Part shown: one piece after another, positions 43,597 through 51,852 of the stretch
Layout: each line of letters begins with the position of its first letter
Position numbering within the stretch: the stretch's first letter is position 1
Assembly (NCBI RefSeq): GCF_002261215.1
Contig: NZ_NEVS01000004.1
Span: forward strand, 1 to 64,000
Direction of reading: 5' to 3'
From: Bordetella genomosp. 11
GTDB taxonomy: Bacteria > Pseudomonadota > Gammaproteobacteria > Burkholderiales > Burkholderiaceae_B
Length of the DNA stretch: 64,000 nucleotides
Made by a program: the position numbers and the translations under genes
Notes under the pieces: generated by a model
What the model was told of the DNA's origin: nothing
The model's input: the letters and a program-made list of their open reading frames with translations, nothing else
The model's database searches: none

Positions 43597-44769
43597 TTAG
43601 GCAGGATTTAGGTTCTTCGAGATCTGGTGGATGGGGTGACCTCGCTTCGCCAGATACTCCGCGCCCCTCTGGTAAGCGACTTTCAAGGCTTCGCAATACA
43701 CCGACGGTTGATCTGCAGTGCCGTTCTTCATGCGGTGAAGAGGGGTATATGAGCCTGTGACATGCTCACAGATGTTGTTCCAGGCGCATGACGCGCATGG
43801 AGCGGGAAGGTCAGGTGAGACGAGGATCCCGGAGACCATGTTGTGCCAGGCGATAAACTCTGGGAACTTCGCGTTAGCGACATTCATGCCGGATTTGAAC
43901 AGCTCCGGCGCGACGTTGCGGAGCGTGTCGTCATGGCCTATGTCGCCTGCACTTGATACGGTGAAAACCACGCCCTCGAAAGCCGGATTCACGCGACGGC
44001 CGCGCTGGATATAGTGTTTATTCTGAAGAAGGGCCACGAGCGTCTGGTCGATGAACTTTATACGAACGTCACGGCTGTTATCCTCCTCCCAGCACTCGAA
44101 CAAATCGTCCACGAAGCTTATGAACCGCCCGGCGTTTGCAGGGTTGGCGGAATCGTGTGTGTCGTCGGGGAACAGAAACTGCAATTTGGAGAAACCCAGT
44201 TCCTGGGTTAGGCACGTATAGGTCGCACGCCCATTCGACTCTGGGCTCACCACACTGATGGAACCGAAGCCCGGTATACGTGCTTCAGAAGTTGCCTGCT
44301 TCAGTGCGGCGATCTTCGGTACCATGCTGTCGAATGTTCCGCGGCCGCGCCGGTCAATTCGATTCGCGTCGTGCCGATCTTTGGGGCCATCCACGCTGAC
44401 TCCGACAAAAACCTTATGACGCGAGAAGACGTCGAGCCAAGCGTCGTTTATCAGAACCGCATTGGTTTGCACGGTGAAGCGGACTTCCTTTGCGTCCTGC
44501 AGACCGTTCTCGATGATCGACACCATCTCGGAGAAACGCCTCGGTCCCAGTAATAGCGGTTCCCCGCCGTGGATATCGATTTGGAAGACCGTCTCGGAGA
44601 TCTCGTGAGAGGACGTCCGTAGAAACTGGACGAGTTGACGAACCGTGTCCGGTGAGATTAGCGCGGGGTGATCTTCAAAGTCTTTGTTTTCTTTGTTGAA
44701 GAAATAACAGTACGTGCAATTTAGATTGCACCTTTCTGCAACCTTTAGGATTATCTCGATGTAATGCAT
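43597..44769 (-). CDS. Radical SAM/SPASM peptide maturase (three-residue cyclophane-forming type)
   Basis: A 390-residue RiPP maturase. The SAM-cluster motif is Cys14-x3-Cys18-x2-Cys21 (AERCNLNCTYCYFF), followed by QIDIHGGEPLLLGPRRFSEM (the GGE motif) and VSVDGPKDRHDANRIDRRGR. The C-terminal SPASM region has CASCAWNNICEHVTG for auxiliary clusters. The W-x-N-x-C SPASM form and the small size match maturases that join an aromatic side chain to the beta-carbon of a residue two positions later. The start MHYIEIILKVAERC (ATG 44769) has GGAGAG upstream; in-frame ATGs at 44799 and 44817 would add 10 or 16 residues. The gene lies 79 bases after the precursor gene. Function is inferred from motifs and context. 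Confidence 0.85.
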   Translation of the reverse strand: MHYIEIILKVAERCNLNCTYCYFFNKENKDFEDHPALISPDTVRQLVQFLRTSSHEISETVFQIDIHGGEPLLLGPRRFSEMVSIIENGLQDAKEVRFTVQTNAVLINDAWLDVFSRHKVFVGVSVDGPKDRHDANRIDRRGRGTFDSMVPKIAALKQATSEARIPGFGSISVVSPESNGRATYTCLTQELGFSKLQFLFPDDTHDSANPANAGRFISFVDDLFECWEEDNSRDVRIKFIDQTLVALLQNKHYIQRGRRVNPAFEGVVFTVSSAGDIGHDDTLRNVAPELFKSGMNVANAKFPEFIAWHNMVSGILVSPDLPAPCASCAWNNICEHVTGSYTPLHRMKNGTADQPSVYCEALKVAYQRGAEYLAKRGHPIHQISKNLNPA

Positions 44770-44848
44770 CCTTGCGTGCTCTCCGTGAATGATTGCCATG
44801 GGCCTCGTCGGACCCATGGAGGCGCTTCAAGGAATGGCCATGGGACGA

Positions 44849-45010
44849 TTAAAAGGACTTCGGCCAACTCGCGTTTGCAAATCCTCCTACACCTCCGGCG
44901 CCGCAGATCTGATCGAGTTCAGATTGTGAAATCTCTTCAACAGTCTTCTCCTCTTCTGCTGCATTGCGCTGGACTTGTTCCAAGTGCTGGATGATTTCTT
45001 TGGTCATCAT
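44849..45010 (-). CDS. RiPP precursor peptide with double-glycine-type leader (putative triceptide)
   Basis: A 53-residue peptide (52 from the second ATG). The leader is acidic and helical (TKEIIQHLEQVQRNAAEEEK). It ends in ISQSELDQICGA, which matches the C39 consensus L/I(-12)-S(-11)-E(-8)-L(-7)-I(-4)-G(-2)-A(-1). Cleavage after Ala38 would release GGVGGFANASWPKSF. That core holds Phe44-Ala-Asn46 and Trp49-Pro-Lys51, two aromatic-x-Asn/Lys triplets of the kind closed into three-residue cyclophanes by radical SAM enzymes. GGAG lies about 11 bases before the first ATG at 45010; a second ATG follows at 45007. It is the first gene of the operon, which fits a precursor made in excess. Confidence 0.85.
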   Translation of the reverse strand: MMTKEIIQHLEQVQRNAAEEEKTVEEISQSELDQICGAGGVGGFANASWPKSF

Positions 45011-45039
45011 GGTTCGGTTTCTCCATCCCGCGTTAAAAG

Positions 45040-45073
45040 CCGATTCCGCAGCTGCGGGCCGCTGCGGAATCGG
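45040..45073 (-). promoter_or_regulatory. 13-bp perfect hairpin followed by TTTT in the precursor leader region
   Basis: On the minus strand CCGATTCCGCAGC (45073-45061) pairs exactly with GCTGCGGAATCGG (45052-45040) around an 8-base loop, and CTTTTAAC follows. It lies 30 bases upstream of the precursor start. It could be an attenuator, an RNA stabiliser or a DNA operator. Confidence 0.6.
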
Positions 45074-45599
45074 GAAGGCTGACGGAGCGTTTGGTTGCGG
45101 CATGGCGGCGCTGTTGGGACAAAGAGAGAGCCCCGGGAAGTGTGGTGATTGCTGTGGGAATAATCTGCTGTGAGCACAGATCGATTCTGATTCATGCTGC
45201 GAAACAGACGTGATTGGCTCCTGCGTTATAAGACCGGTTTACTGTGCTGGCCTTCACCCGGGCGTGAGGCGATTCGACCCGAGAACCCTTGGGGGACGAC
45301 GGCGTCCACTCAGGGTCAGCTGGTAAGTTGCACGTCTGCGAAAGGGACGTCGCCGCAAATGCGTTGAGTTACTGCAGAAAGGGCGTTGGCATCGACATGC
45401 AATGTGTTACCGCGGTAGTAGTTTGCCGACGACTTCGGCGACGCCCGTTCCTGCTTGCCAATTACAGGCCGGCGATCTGCGTCAGATGTTGAAAGTCATG
45501 TACTTATAGTAAAACTGGCGCCTTTTTTATGCTGCGGGATTTCCCGCGCGACGCGCGAACCGCGACCAGGCACGTCGACATGGCCGCGCAGCCGAGCCT
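45074..45599. other. Low-GC upstream region of the RiPP operon, no gene recognised
   Basis: About 525 bases between the hairpin and the stop of the large metalloprotease gene. Small frames exist but none has a ribosome site or family features. It should contain the promoter of the RiPP operon, transcribed to the left; no confident -35/-10 could be assigned. GC rises again near 45550, marking the right edge of the low-GC block. Confidence 0.5.
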
Positions 45600-48500
45600 T
45601 CAGTGCGACGGGAAAAAATCGCCGGCCGTCGTGGTATCGACCTTCCCCCACCGCTCGTTCCCTTGGGACGGGTTCCAGGCGTCCGTCGGAGGGTCCGGCA
45701 TCGGAAAGCGCGCCTTCAGATATTCGTCCTGCGCGTCGACGTACCGATGCAGTCTTTCCACCTGGGTCTTGCCGTACTCGAATGCCTTGTTCCCATCGAT
45801 AGGCGTCGTGTAGGTCAGCCGGCGGGGTTGCGAGTAGCCGGCTTCCTTCAGGATGCGCTGCGCCAGGTATTCGACGGCGCCGCGGTCCCAGGTCTCGGCC
45901 GGATCGTCCTTCAGCGTCAGGAAGTGCATGAACTCATGGACGATGCACGAGGGAGCCTGTTGCGGCGCGTGTTTTCCACCATCGACGATGATGCCCAGCG
46001 TGACCTTTCGTTCCTGGTTCAGCACCTGGCCGGTACTGAAGAACGGCGGCGATTTGACCTCGGGCACGACGATCTTCTTTACCCCGGTATCGATGGAACC
46101 CGGGATCATCGCGCCAGCGACCAGCGGCTCGTCGGCAAGGATCGCTTTTCCGTTCTTCAGCGTGGCAGGCAAGGAGATATGGATCGTCCATGCGCGGTCT
46201 TTCTTCAGTCTCCCCTTGGCCTTGGCGTTGTTGACCAGGCCGCGGAACGTTTCGGATCTGGCATAAAGGTCCGTCAGGAAGGTTCGCATGTCCTCTTCGA
46301 TCTCGCGCTTGAAGCGCCCGGCGTCCGCCGCGTCGGCCAGGCGGGGATCGACCTTGGCGTAGGCGGATTTCTCCAGATCGAGCACCATGATGCCCAGGTA
46401 GTCGTCGAATTCTTCTTCCCACCAGGGATAGCGGGTCAGATCCGTGGCTTCCCGCAGCACTCTTTCCGATTCGTGGACGGTCTCTGTATTCTTCAGGCGT
46501 ATCGGGATGAGGCCCACGCCGCCGTCGTGCTGCATCACGATGCGTTCGGCCATACTCTTCATGGTGTCCTCATCGACAATGACGCGCTTGATCGGATTGA
46601 CCTTCGCGCCGGCGGGCGCGCTGTGCAGTGCGCCGCCGCCGCGAAGCGCGGGAATGCGGCGCGGTTCGCGCCAGACGCGCAGGTCCTTGTCCCAGGCGAG
46701 CCTGGGCGTGCCGTTGCGGGTGCCGCTCAGGGGCGCGCCGGCAATGCGCCAGACCGGCCGTTCCGGCGTGCTGGCCGCATGGTCGGCCACCAGTTCGAGA
46801 TAGTCGCCATGAATGGGTGCGTAGCGCCTGGCGCCCAGCATGATGGTGCCGTCCCCGGACACCCGGGCCCTTGCAAGCGCTTCCCGTAAGCCGGCGTCCG
46901 CGACCCGGTAGCGGTCGAGAACGCCGGGGGGCAGTGCCACGTCACGCGCGCGATGGGCCAGGTCGATCCAGCCCCCTTGGCCTGGATGATAGGTCAACAG
47001 CGTTGGCATGTCCTCGGCCGCATCGCTCGCCGCGCGTGCAACGGCGGGGACCGGGTACCACGCCGGCGGTTCTCCCACCGGCGTGGGCGTACGCGGCGCG
47101 ATTTCGATATAGGCGCCGGCGATGGGCGCGAAGATCCTGTCGTCGAGCGTGACCGTGCCCTGGGCGGATACCCGCGCGCGCGCCAGCATGCTGAGCGTGG
47201 CGGGGTCGGAAACCGCATGATGCGCCAGTTCGGTTACGTGGAGCGAGGGGGTGAGCGCGCCCTTGCGTCCGCGCACGAGAACAGGTCCTACCGGGTGCAA
47301 GCGGTGCGGGTCGAATTGGGCATAGGCGCTGCCGACGCGGCGCAGCCATCGTGTGCCACCCTCCGCGTCCGCGGCCTTGACGAACGGCGGCTGGGCGTTG
47401 CCGGCGATGGGGATGCCCTGTCCGCCAGGCGCGACGGGCACCGGCGGCCGCGCTCCCGTCCCGGGCAGTAGCGTGAAGGTCGTGGGAGACGCCGTGGGCG
47501 GCGCGGTCGTGCGGGTGCGGCCGGAGAATAGCTGCCCGGGCGCGTCGGCGATCCGGCGCAGCGTCGTCGGCTTCAAGTGCCGGTAAGCGCGGGCGAACAG
47601 CTCGCCGAACGAGCGTGTGCCGACAGGCACCGGGCACAGCGTGTCGAGTAGCGTTCCGGCGGTATGCATGGCATGCAGCCCCATCGAAGGCAGATGGGCG
47701 CCGGCGTGCCTGAAACCCAGCCCCGCGCTGTTGACGGGGCCGTGTCCCGCGAGCGAGCCGAGTGCGACCCGAATCCCCCCGACCAGGGCTTTCCTGCTGA
47801 CGCCGACCAGTTTGCTGGCGGCAAAGGCCGTAGGTATCAACGCGAAGACCCCGGTCACGAACGAGATGTATGCCGATGCATATTCGCCTCGCTTCATGGA
47901 CGTGTAGGTGCCGTAGAACGGCACGATGGTCTCCAGCACGCGGTCCGCTTTGCTGATGCCGTCCTGGATGGGCGTGCTGTGTTTTTTGAGCTCCAGCAAG
48001 CCGGGCCGGAAATGCGCATCGACGGCATCGCCGATGCGGCTGGCTTCGCCGGAGAACGTTTGCTCCAGCACGCAGGAGAACGCCATGTCTGAACCGGAGG
48101 CGCGCTTTATTCCGTTCAGGTCCTCCTGGGTTAACGCGCTATGGCGGTTCTGTACCAGCCAATCCTGATGGTCCACCTGGTCCGGGATTGTTTCGATGGT
48201 TCCGCCGGGCGAGACAAAGTATCGGTACGGGCGCTGGGCATCCGTGCAGGTGACGAAGAAACCGTGGGCCTGAGCGCCGGGGTGCGACGTGATGCGGGCG
48301 CGGTGGATGGAAACGGACGCCTCACTGTCGCCGGACTGGAAGCCATCCCTGGCCGCCGTGTCCAGCATAAGGCCCAGCATTTTCTTGTGGGCGTCCAGGT
48401 AATCGGCGATATAGGCATCGAATTTCCGCTCGTAGAGATCCTTGTACAGGGGCGCGTCGCGGCTCGTTTTTGCGATCAGCTTGCGGTTGAACCGGTTGGG

Positions 48501-49826
48501 TTCGATCTCTGCCAGGTCGTTGAACTTCACATAGAACTCATGCAGCTTATGGCTCTCGCGCCTGCCCTTGGAGGAGATGGGCTCTTCGATGACGATGGCC
48601 ATGGGATCCAGGCCCTGGTCCCTGAGCGCGTCCTCCGCGATGCCGCGTGCGCTGGGCGGGGGATCCAGGGCCAGCAAGCGGTCGATGGCCTCGCCCAGCG
48701 CCAGTTCGGTGCGGAACTCGTCGGCGGCAAAGGCTTGGACTTTTTCCGCGATTGCGGCCTGCTCTCCTTCGCGCAGCTGCATCAGATCCACCTGGCCGGC
48801 GGCGTGCGCCATCAGTAGCAGGCCGATCTGGGATGGCAGCGGGACGGGGTGCGCCGCCTCCCCCTGCGGGAGCGGGGGGCGCTGCCCTGTTTCCGCCTGA
48901 TCCTGCGCCAGCGGGGGAGGCGCCGTGTTGCGGTGGTTCTGCTGGGCTGAGTCGATATCGATGGCCTGGCCGAATGCGCTGACCTGCGCGGCCGTCATGG
49001 CGGTGGCGTCCACGCCGGCTGCCGCGCATGCCTGGATGCCGATCCACAGCTTTACCCAGTCGCGGCTACCGTAGCGCGGCGATGGCGACAGCGGTTCGAA
49101 GCTGAGCGTCGGATCGCCGATCAAGGCGACGCGCAGCTGCGCAACGATGGGCGCGAACCCCCGCGTGGCGGCGGAGGCGGCCAGGGTCTTTCCGATGCGG
49201 GCTTCGATTGCCGCTGCTGCGTCCTCGATGGACAGCTTGTTGGCATTGCGCAGGGTAAGGCCGTCGTAGAACACGGCGGTGCCGTCGGCGGCATCCGCGT
49301 TCAATGCCGCCGGCCAGTCGATGGAGTCGGTCAGCGCGAGCGCGAGACCGTTGGCCAGCAGGCGCCGCTGGCCGGGGCCGAGGTCCGCGGCGGCAGGCTC
49401 GTGGGCGAAAAGCCGGCATGCGCGGGCCAGGCAAAGCATCAAGTCCGCGTCGTGTTCCAGCCATCGTCCGGCGGCGTTGGTATCGGGCTTGGGGGAAGCG
49501 GCGAAAAAGGCGGCGATGACACGGGCCGCGTCGTCTTCGGCGGCCAGGCCGAGCCTGACGCGTGCGTGTTCGACGAAAGCGGCGGTCAGGCTGGCCGCCA
49601 TTTCCCGGCGGGCGTCGGCGTTGGCTGGCGTATCGCCGGATCGCGCGTCTGCCTTGGCAAGCCGGTCAGCCATCGCCGCCGCCGGGCGGCCCAGGGCCAG
49701 CGCCTCTTTTGCCGTCGCGGCGGCGATCCCGGTCAGGGCGAGATCGGGCGCCTTTGGCGATCGTGGGTAGATTGGAGGAGACGAAGGATTATTCCTGGCC
49801 GAGGCCAGGGCATTCACAACGGACAA
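45600..49826 (-). CDS. Large putative toxin/effector with C-terminal HExxH zinc metalloprotease domain
   Basis: A 1408-residue protein, function unknown. The N-terminus is Ala/Ser/Pro-rich without a Sec signal. A middle region (YRYFVSPGGTIETIPDQVDH near residue 540) resembles large Pseudomonas-type toxin/effector proteins. A hydrophobic segment follows (YISFVTGVFALIPTAFAASK, about 645-665), then two related repeats ending in IFAPIAGAYIEIAP and RYAPIHGDYLELVA. The C-terminus has CIVHEFMHFLTLKDDPAETW with His1297, Glu1298 and His1301, and Glu1319 in GAVEYLAQ: a gluzincin-like HExxH-x17-E site. The start is TTG at 49826 with GGGAG ten bases upstream; a GTG at 49817 is the alternative. GC is genome-like, unlike the RiPP block. 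No immunity gene or secretion locus is adjacent. Confidence 0.7.
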   Translation of the reverse strand: MSVVNALASARNNPSSPPIYPRSPKAPDLALTGIAAATAKEALALGRPAAAMADRLAKADARSGDTPANADARREMAASLTAAFVEHARVRLGLAAEDDAARVIAAFFAASPKPDTNAAGRWLEHDADLMLCLARACRLFAHEPAAADLGPGQRRLLANGLALALTDSIDWPAALNADAADGTAVFYDGLTLRNANKLSIEDAAAAIEARIGKTLAASAATRGFAPIVAQLRVALIGDPTLSFEPLSPSPRYGSRDWVKLWIGIQACAAAGVDATAMTAAQVSAFGQAIDIDSAQQNHRNTAPPPLAQDQAETGQRPPLPQGEAAHPVPLPSQIGLLLMAHAAGQVDLMQLREGEQAAIAEKVQAFAADEFRTELALGEAIDRLLALDPPPSARGIAEDALRDQGLDPMAIVIEEPISSKGRRESHKLHEFYVKFNDLAEIEPNRFNRKLIAKTSRDAPLYKDLYERKFDAYIADYLDAHKKMLGLMLDTAARDGFQSGDSEASVSIHRARITSHPGAQAHGFFVTCTDAQRPYRYFVSPGGTIETIPDQVDHQDWLVQNRHSALTQEDLNGIKRASGSDMAFSCVLEQTFSGEASRIGDAVDAHFRPGLLELKKHSTPIQDGISKADRVLETIVPFYGTYTSMKRGEYASAYISFVTGVFALIPTAFAASKLVGVSRKALVGGIRVALGSLAGHGPVNSAGLGFRHAGAHLPSMGLHAMHTAGTLLDTLCPVPVGTRSFGELFARAYRHLKPTTLRRIADAPGQLFSGRTRTTAPPTASPTTFTLLPGTGARPPVPVAPGGQGIPIAGNAQPPFVKAADAEGGTRWLRRVGSAYAQFDPHRLHPVGPVLVRGRKGALTPSLHVTELAHHAVSDPATLSMLARARVSAQGTVTLDDRIFAPIAGAYIEIAPRTPTPVGEPPAWYPVPAVARAASDAAEDMPTLLTYHPGQGGWIDLAHRARDVALPPGVLDRYRVADAGLREALARARVSGDGTIMLGARRYAPIHGDYLELVADHAASTPERPVWRIAGAPLSGTRNGTPRLAWDKDLRVWREPRRIPALRGGGALHSAPAGAKVNPIKRVIVDEDTMKSMAERIVMQHDGGVGLIPIRLKNTETVHESERVLREATDLTRYPWWEEEFDDYLGIMVLDLEKSAYAKVDPRLADAADAGRFKREIEEDMRTFLTDLYARSETFRGLVNNAKAKGRLKKDRAWTIHISLPATLKNGKAILADEPLVAGAMIPGSIDTGVKKIVVPEVKSPPFFSTGQVLNQERKVTLGIIVDGGKHAPQQAPSCIVHEFMHFLTLKDDPAETWDRGAVEYLAQRILKEAGYSQPRRLTYTTPIDGNKAFEYGKTQVERLHRYVDAQDEYLKARFPMPDPPTDAWNPSQGNERWGKVDTTTAGDFFPSH

Positions 49827-50075
49827 GACGGCTGCTCCCGATTCGAGCCCCTTCCCAGGGACCGAAAAATAGCCGTTGTGACACAGGTGCTATTGGCCGG
49901 TTCCCTGCTACTTCCGGGCCATCTCCGCTTTGTCGCTGTACGGAACCCCGAACCGGGGCGCGCCGGGAGGAGGCCGCGGAAGGCGATGTCCTGAAATGCC
50001 GTTTCTTTGTCAGAAGCGGGTTCCGGCTTGTCGGCACAATGGTCGTCTCTCTATTCATCCTGGAAAGTATTCAAC

Positions 50076-50867
50076 ATGGCCGCACAGACTGCCCTGATCA
50101 CCGGTGCCTCTTCGGGTATAGGTGCCGTTTACGCCGATCGCCTGGCGCGGCGCGGCTATGACCTCGTCCTGGTCGCCCGCAACATGGACCGGCTGGCCGC
50201 CGTCGCCGAGCGTATCCGCACGGGCACCGGCCGAAGCGTCTCGCTGCTCCAGGCCGACCTGGCCGACAAAGGCGATTCCGCGCAGGTCGAGGCATTGTTG
50301 GCGAAGGGTGGGATCCACATGCTGGTGAACAATGCCGGCTTCGGCGCCGTCAAGCCGCTGCTCGACAGCGATGTCGCGACGATGACCGGGATGATCGACA
50401 TCAACGTGACAGCGCTGACGCGCCTGACCTACGCGGCCGTACCCGCTTTCATCAAGCAGGGCGGCGGCACCATCGTCAATATCGCCTCGATCGTCGCCAT
50501 CGGGCCGGAGATCCTGAACGGTGTCTATGGCGGCACCAAGGCCTTCGTCCTGGCCCTGACGCAATCGCTGCAGCACGAACTCGGCGCGAAGGGCCTGCGC
50601 GTGCAGGCCGTCCTGCCGGGGGCCACCGCCACGGATTTCTGGGGCAATGCGGGCCTGCCGCATAGCGAGCTGCCGAACGAGATCGTGATGTCGACGGAAA
50701 GCATGGTCGACGCCGCGCTGGCAGGTCTGGATGCCGGGGAAGTGGTCACCATCCCGCCGCTGCAGGACGGCGCGGCATGGGATGCCTACGAGGCCATGCG
50801 CAAACAGCTGTCGCAACAGTTCGGCCATCGTACGCCCGGTCCGCGATATCTGCCGCGCGCCGCTTGA
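50076..50867 (+). CDS. Short-chain dehydrogenase/reductase
   Basis: A 263-residue classical SDR: TGxxxGxG in LITGASSGIGAVYADRLARR, the NNAG motif in MLVNNAGFGAVKPL, and the active site with Ser in IVNIASIVAIGPEILNG and Tyr-Gly-Gly-Thr-Lys (Y-x3-K). Arg after the second strand (LVARNMDRL) suggests NADP(H). The C-terminal block VQAVLPGATATDFWGNAGLP resembles SDRs of the YqjQ/DltE-like group. The ATG at 50076 has GGAAAG upstream; a longer frame is not homologous. It stands alone, convergent with the IclR gene; substrate unknown. Confidence 0.9.
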   Translation: MAAQTALITGASSGIGAVYADRLARRGYDLVLVARNMDRLAAVAERIRTGTGRSVSLLQADLADKGDSAQVEALLAKGGIHMLVNNAGFGAVKPLLDSDVATMTGMIDINVTALTRLTYAAVPAFIKQGGGTIVNIASIVAIGPEILNGVYGGTKAFVLALTQSLQHELGAKGLRVQAVLPGATATDFWGNAGLPHSELPNEIVMSTESMVDAALAGLDAGEVVTIPPLQDGAAWDAYEAMRKQLSQQFGHRTPGPRYLPRAA

Positions 50868-50978
50868 CGCTCAGCGGGGCTTGGTCCTCCGGCATGGCCG
50901 GTGGACGACCGAAAGGTGGCGAAGCCTGCGTTGTTCCAGGGTACCTTGACCTTGGTCAAGCGGCCGCGAAGGGGAAGA

Positions 50979-51743
50979 TCAGTACGCCGGCGCGGCGGCG
51001 TCCAGTTCGCGCCGGATGATGCCGGCCACCTGCTTCTGGCGCGATGACGACATCCTGTCCACGGTGCTGGAAACGCTTACCGCAAGCACAGGATAGCCAC
51101 GCGCATCGAGCAAGGCGGCGCCCACGCCCACGACGCCCGGCACCGCGGCATTGCCCACCACCGACCAACCGCGCCCGCGGGTGTTGGCCACCAGCCGCTG
51201 CATCTGGGTCGGCGACATTCCGCCATACGCCGGCAGGGCATTGCGGTTTTCATGGATGATGGCCCTGGATTCCTGCTCGGGCAGCGCGGCCAGCAGCGCC
51301 AGGCCTGCCGCGCCCACGCCCAGGGGCTGGCGGTGCCCTACCGTTACCACCAGAACCTGCACGGGATAGCTGCCGACCTCGCGGTGCAGGCATAGCGAAT
51401 CGCCGCCGGAGCGGCATACGAGAAACGCGGCGTCCCCCGTCTCGTCGCTGATGCGACGCAGGGCGGGCTTGAGCCGCGCCATGGCCGCGGCATGCGTATC
51501 CACGGGGGCAGCCCAGGTCTGCGTCACGCTGTAGCGCCGCGTATCCGCGCAGCGCGATGCGCAGCCTTCTTCGACCAGCACGTCCAGGAAGCGATAGACG
51601 GTAGGGCGCTGAATGCCCGTGGCCCGCGCGACCTCCATGATGGACAGTCCGCCGGGACCGGCCCGCCGCAGGGCATCCAGCACCAGCAGGCCACGGCGCA
51701 GCGTGCGGGGGCCGGCTGTTGGAGCGGATTCCAGTTTGTTCAT
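50979..51743 (-). CDS. IclR-family transcriptional regulator
   Basis: A 254-residue regulator. The winged helix-turn-helix (residues 15-70) includes RRGLLVLDALRRAGPGGLSI and ATGIQRPTVYRFLDVLVEEG. The effector domain has FLVCRSGGDSLCLHREVGSY, GHRQPLGVGAAGLALLAALP and GVVGVGAALLDARGYPVLAV. The start MNKLESAPTAGPRTLRR (ATG 51743) matches the family; a longer frame runs into the promoter region. It is divergent from the Bug-ligase-lyase operon at 51853, which it probably controls through the repeats between them. Confidence 0.92.
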   Translation of the reverse strand: MNKLESAPTAGPRTLRRGLLVLDALRRAGPGGLSIMEVARATGIQRPTVYRFLDVLVEEGCASRCADTRRYSVTQTWAAPVDTHAAAMARLKPALRRISDETGDAAFLVCRSGGDSLCLHREVGSYPVQVLVVTVGHRQPLGVGAAGLALLAALPEQESRAIIHENRNALPAYGGMSPTQMQRLVANTRGRGWSVVGNAAVPGVVGVGAALLDARGYPVLAVSVSSTVDRMSSSRQKQVAGIIRRELDAAAPAY

Positions 51744-51744
51744 T

Positions 51745-51821
51745 TTTTGGACACATTCGTTTGTCAGACGGCGAATATATCCGGAATATGCGCCTGCGTC
51801 AGGACAAACAGATGTCCAAAA
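51745..51821. promoter_or_regulatory. Inverted TTTTGGACA / TGTCCAAAA repeats, candidate IclR operators
   Basis: TTTTGGACA (51745-51753) and its exact reverse complement TGTCCAAAA (51813-51821) flank the divergent promoter region of the IclR and Bug genes, 59 bases apart. Additional GACA/TGTC half-sites lie next to each arm. The IclR protein is the likely ligand. Confidence 0.45.
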
Positions 51822-51852
51822 TATAGACAAAACATAAAACCAGGAGACAACT

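Noticed and set aside
45289..45492. 67-codon frame upstream of the RiPP precursor, considered as a second precursor or immunity peptide
   Set aside because: Wrong strand for the operon, no ribosome site, Cys/Arg-rich random composition and no leader motif.
38754..45600. Search for a direct repeat of the tRNA-His 3' end or an integrase gene to prove an integrated island
   Set aside because: No repeat of the tRNA 3' end and no integrase were found, so the island call rests on GC content and tRNA proximity only.
50945..50960. CTTGACC-TT-GGTCAAG palindrome between the SDR and IclR genes
   Set aside because: The 2-base loop makes a poor hairpin, it lies between convergent 3' ends where no promoter is needed, and no T-run follows.
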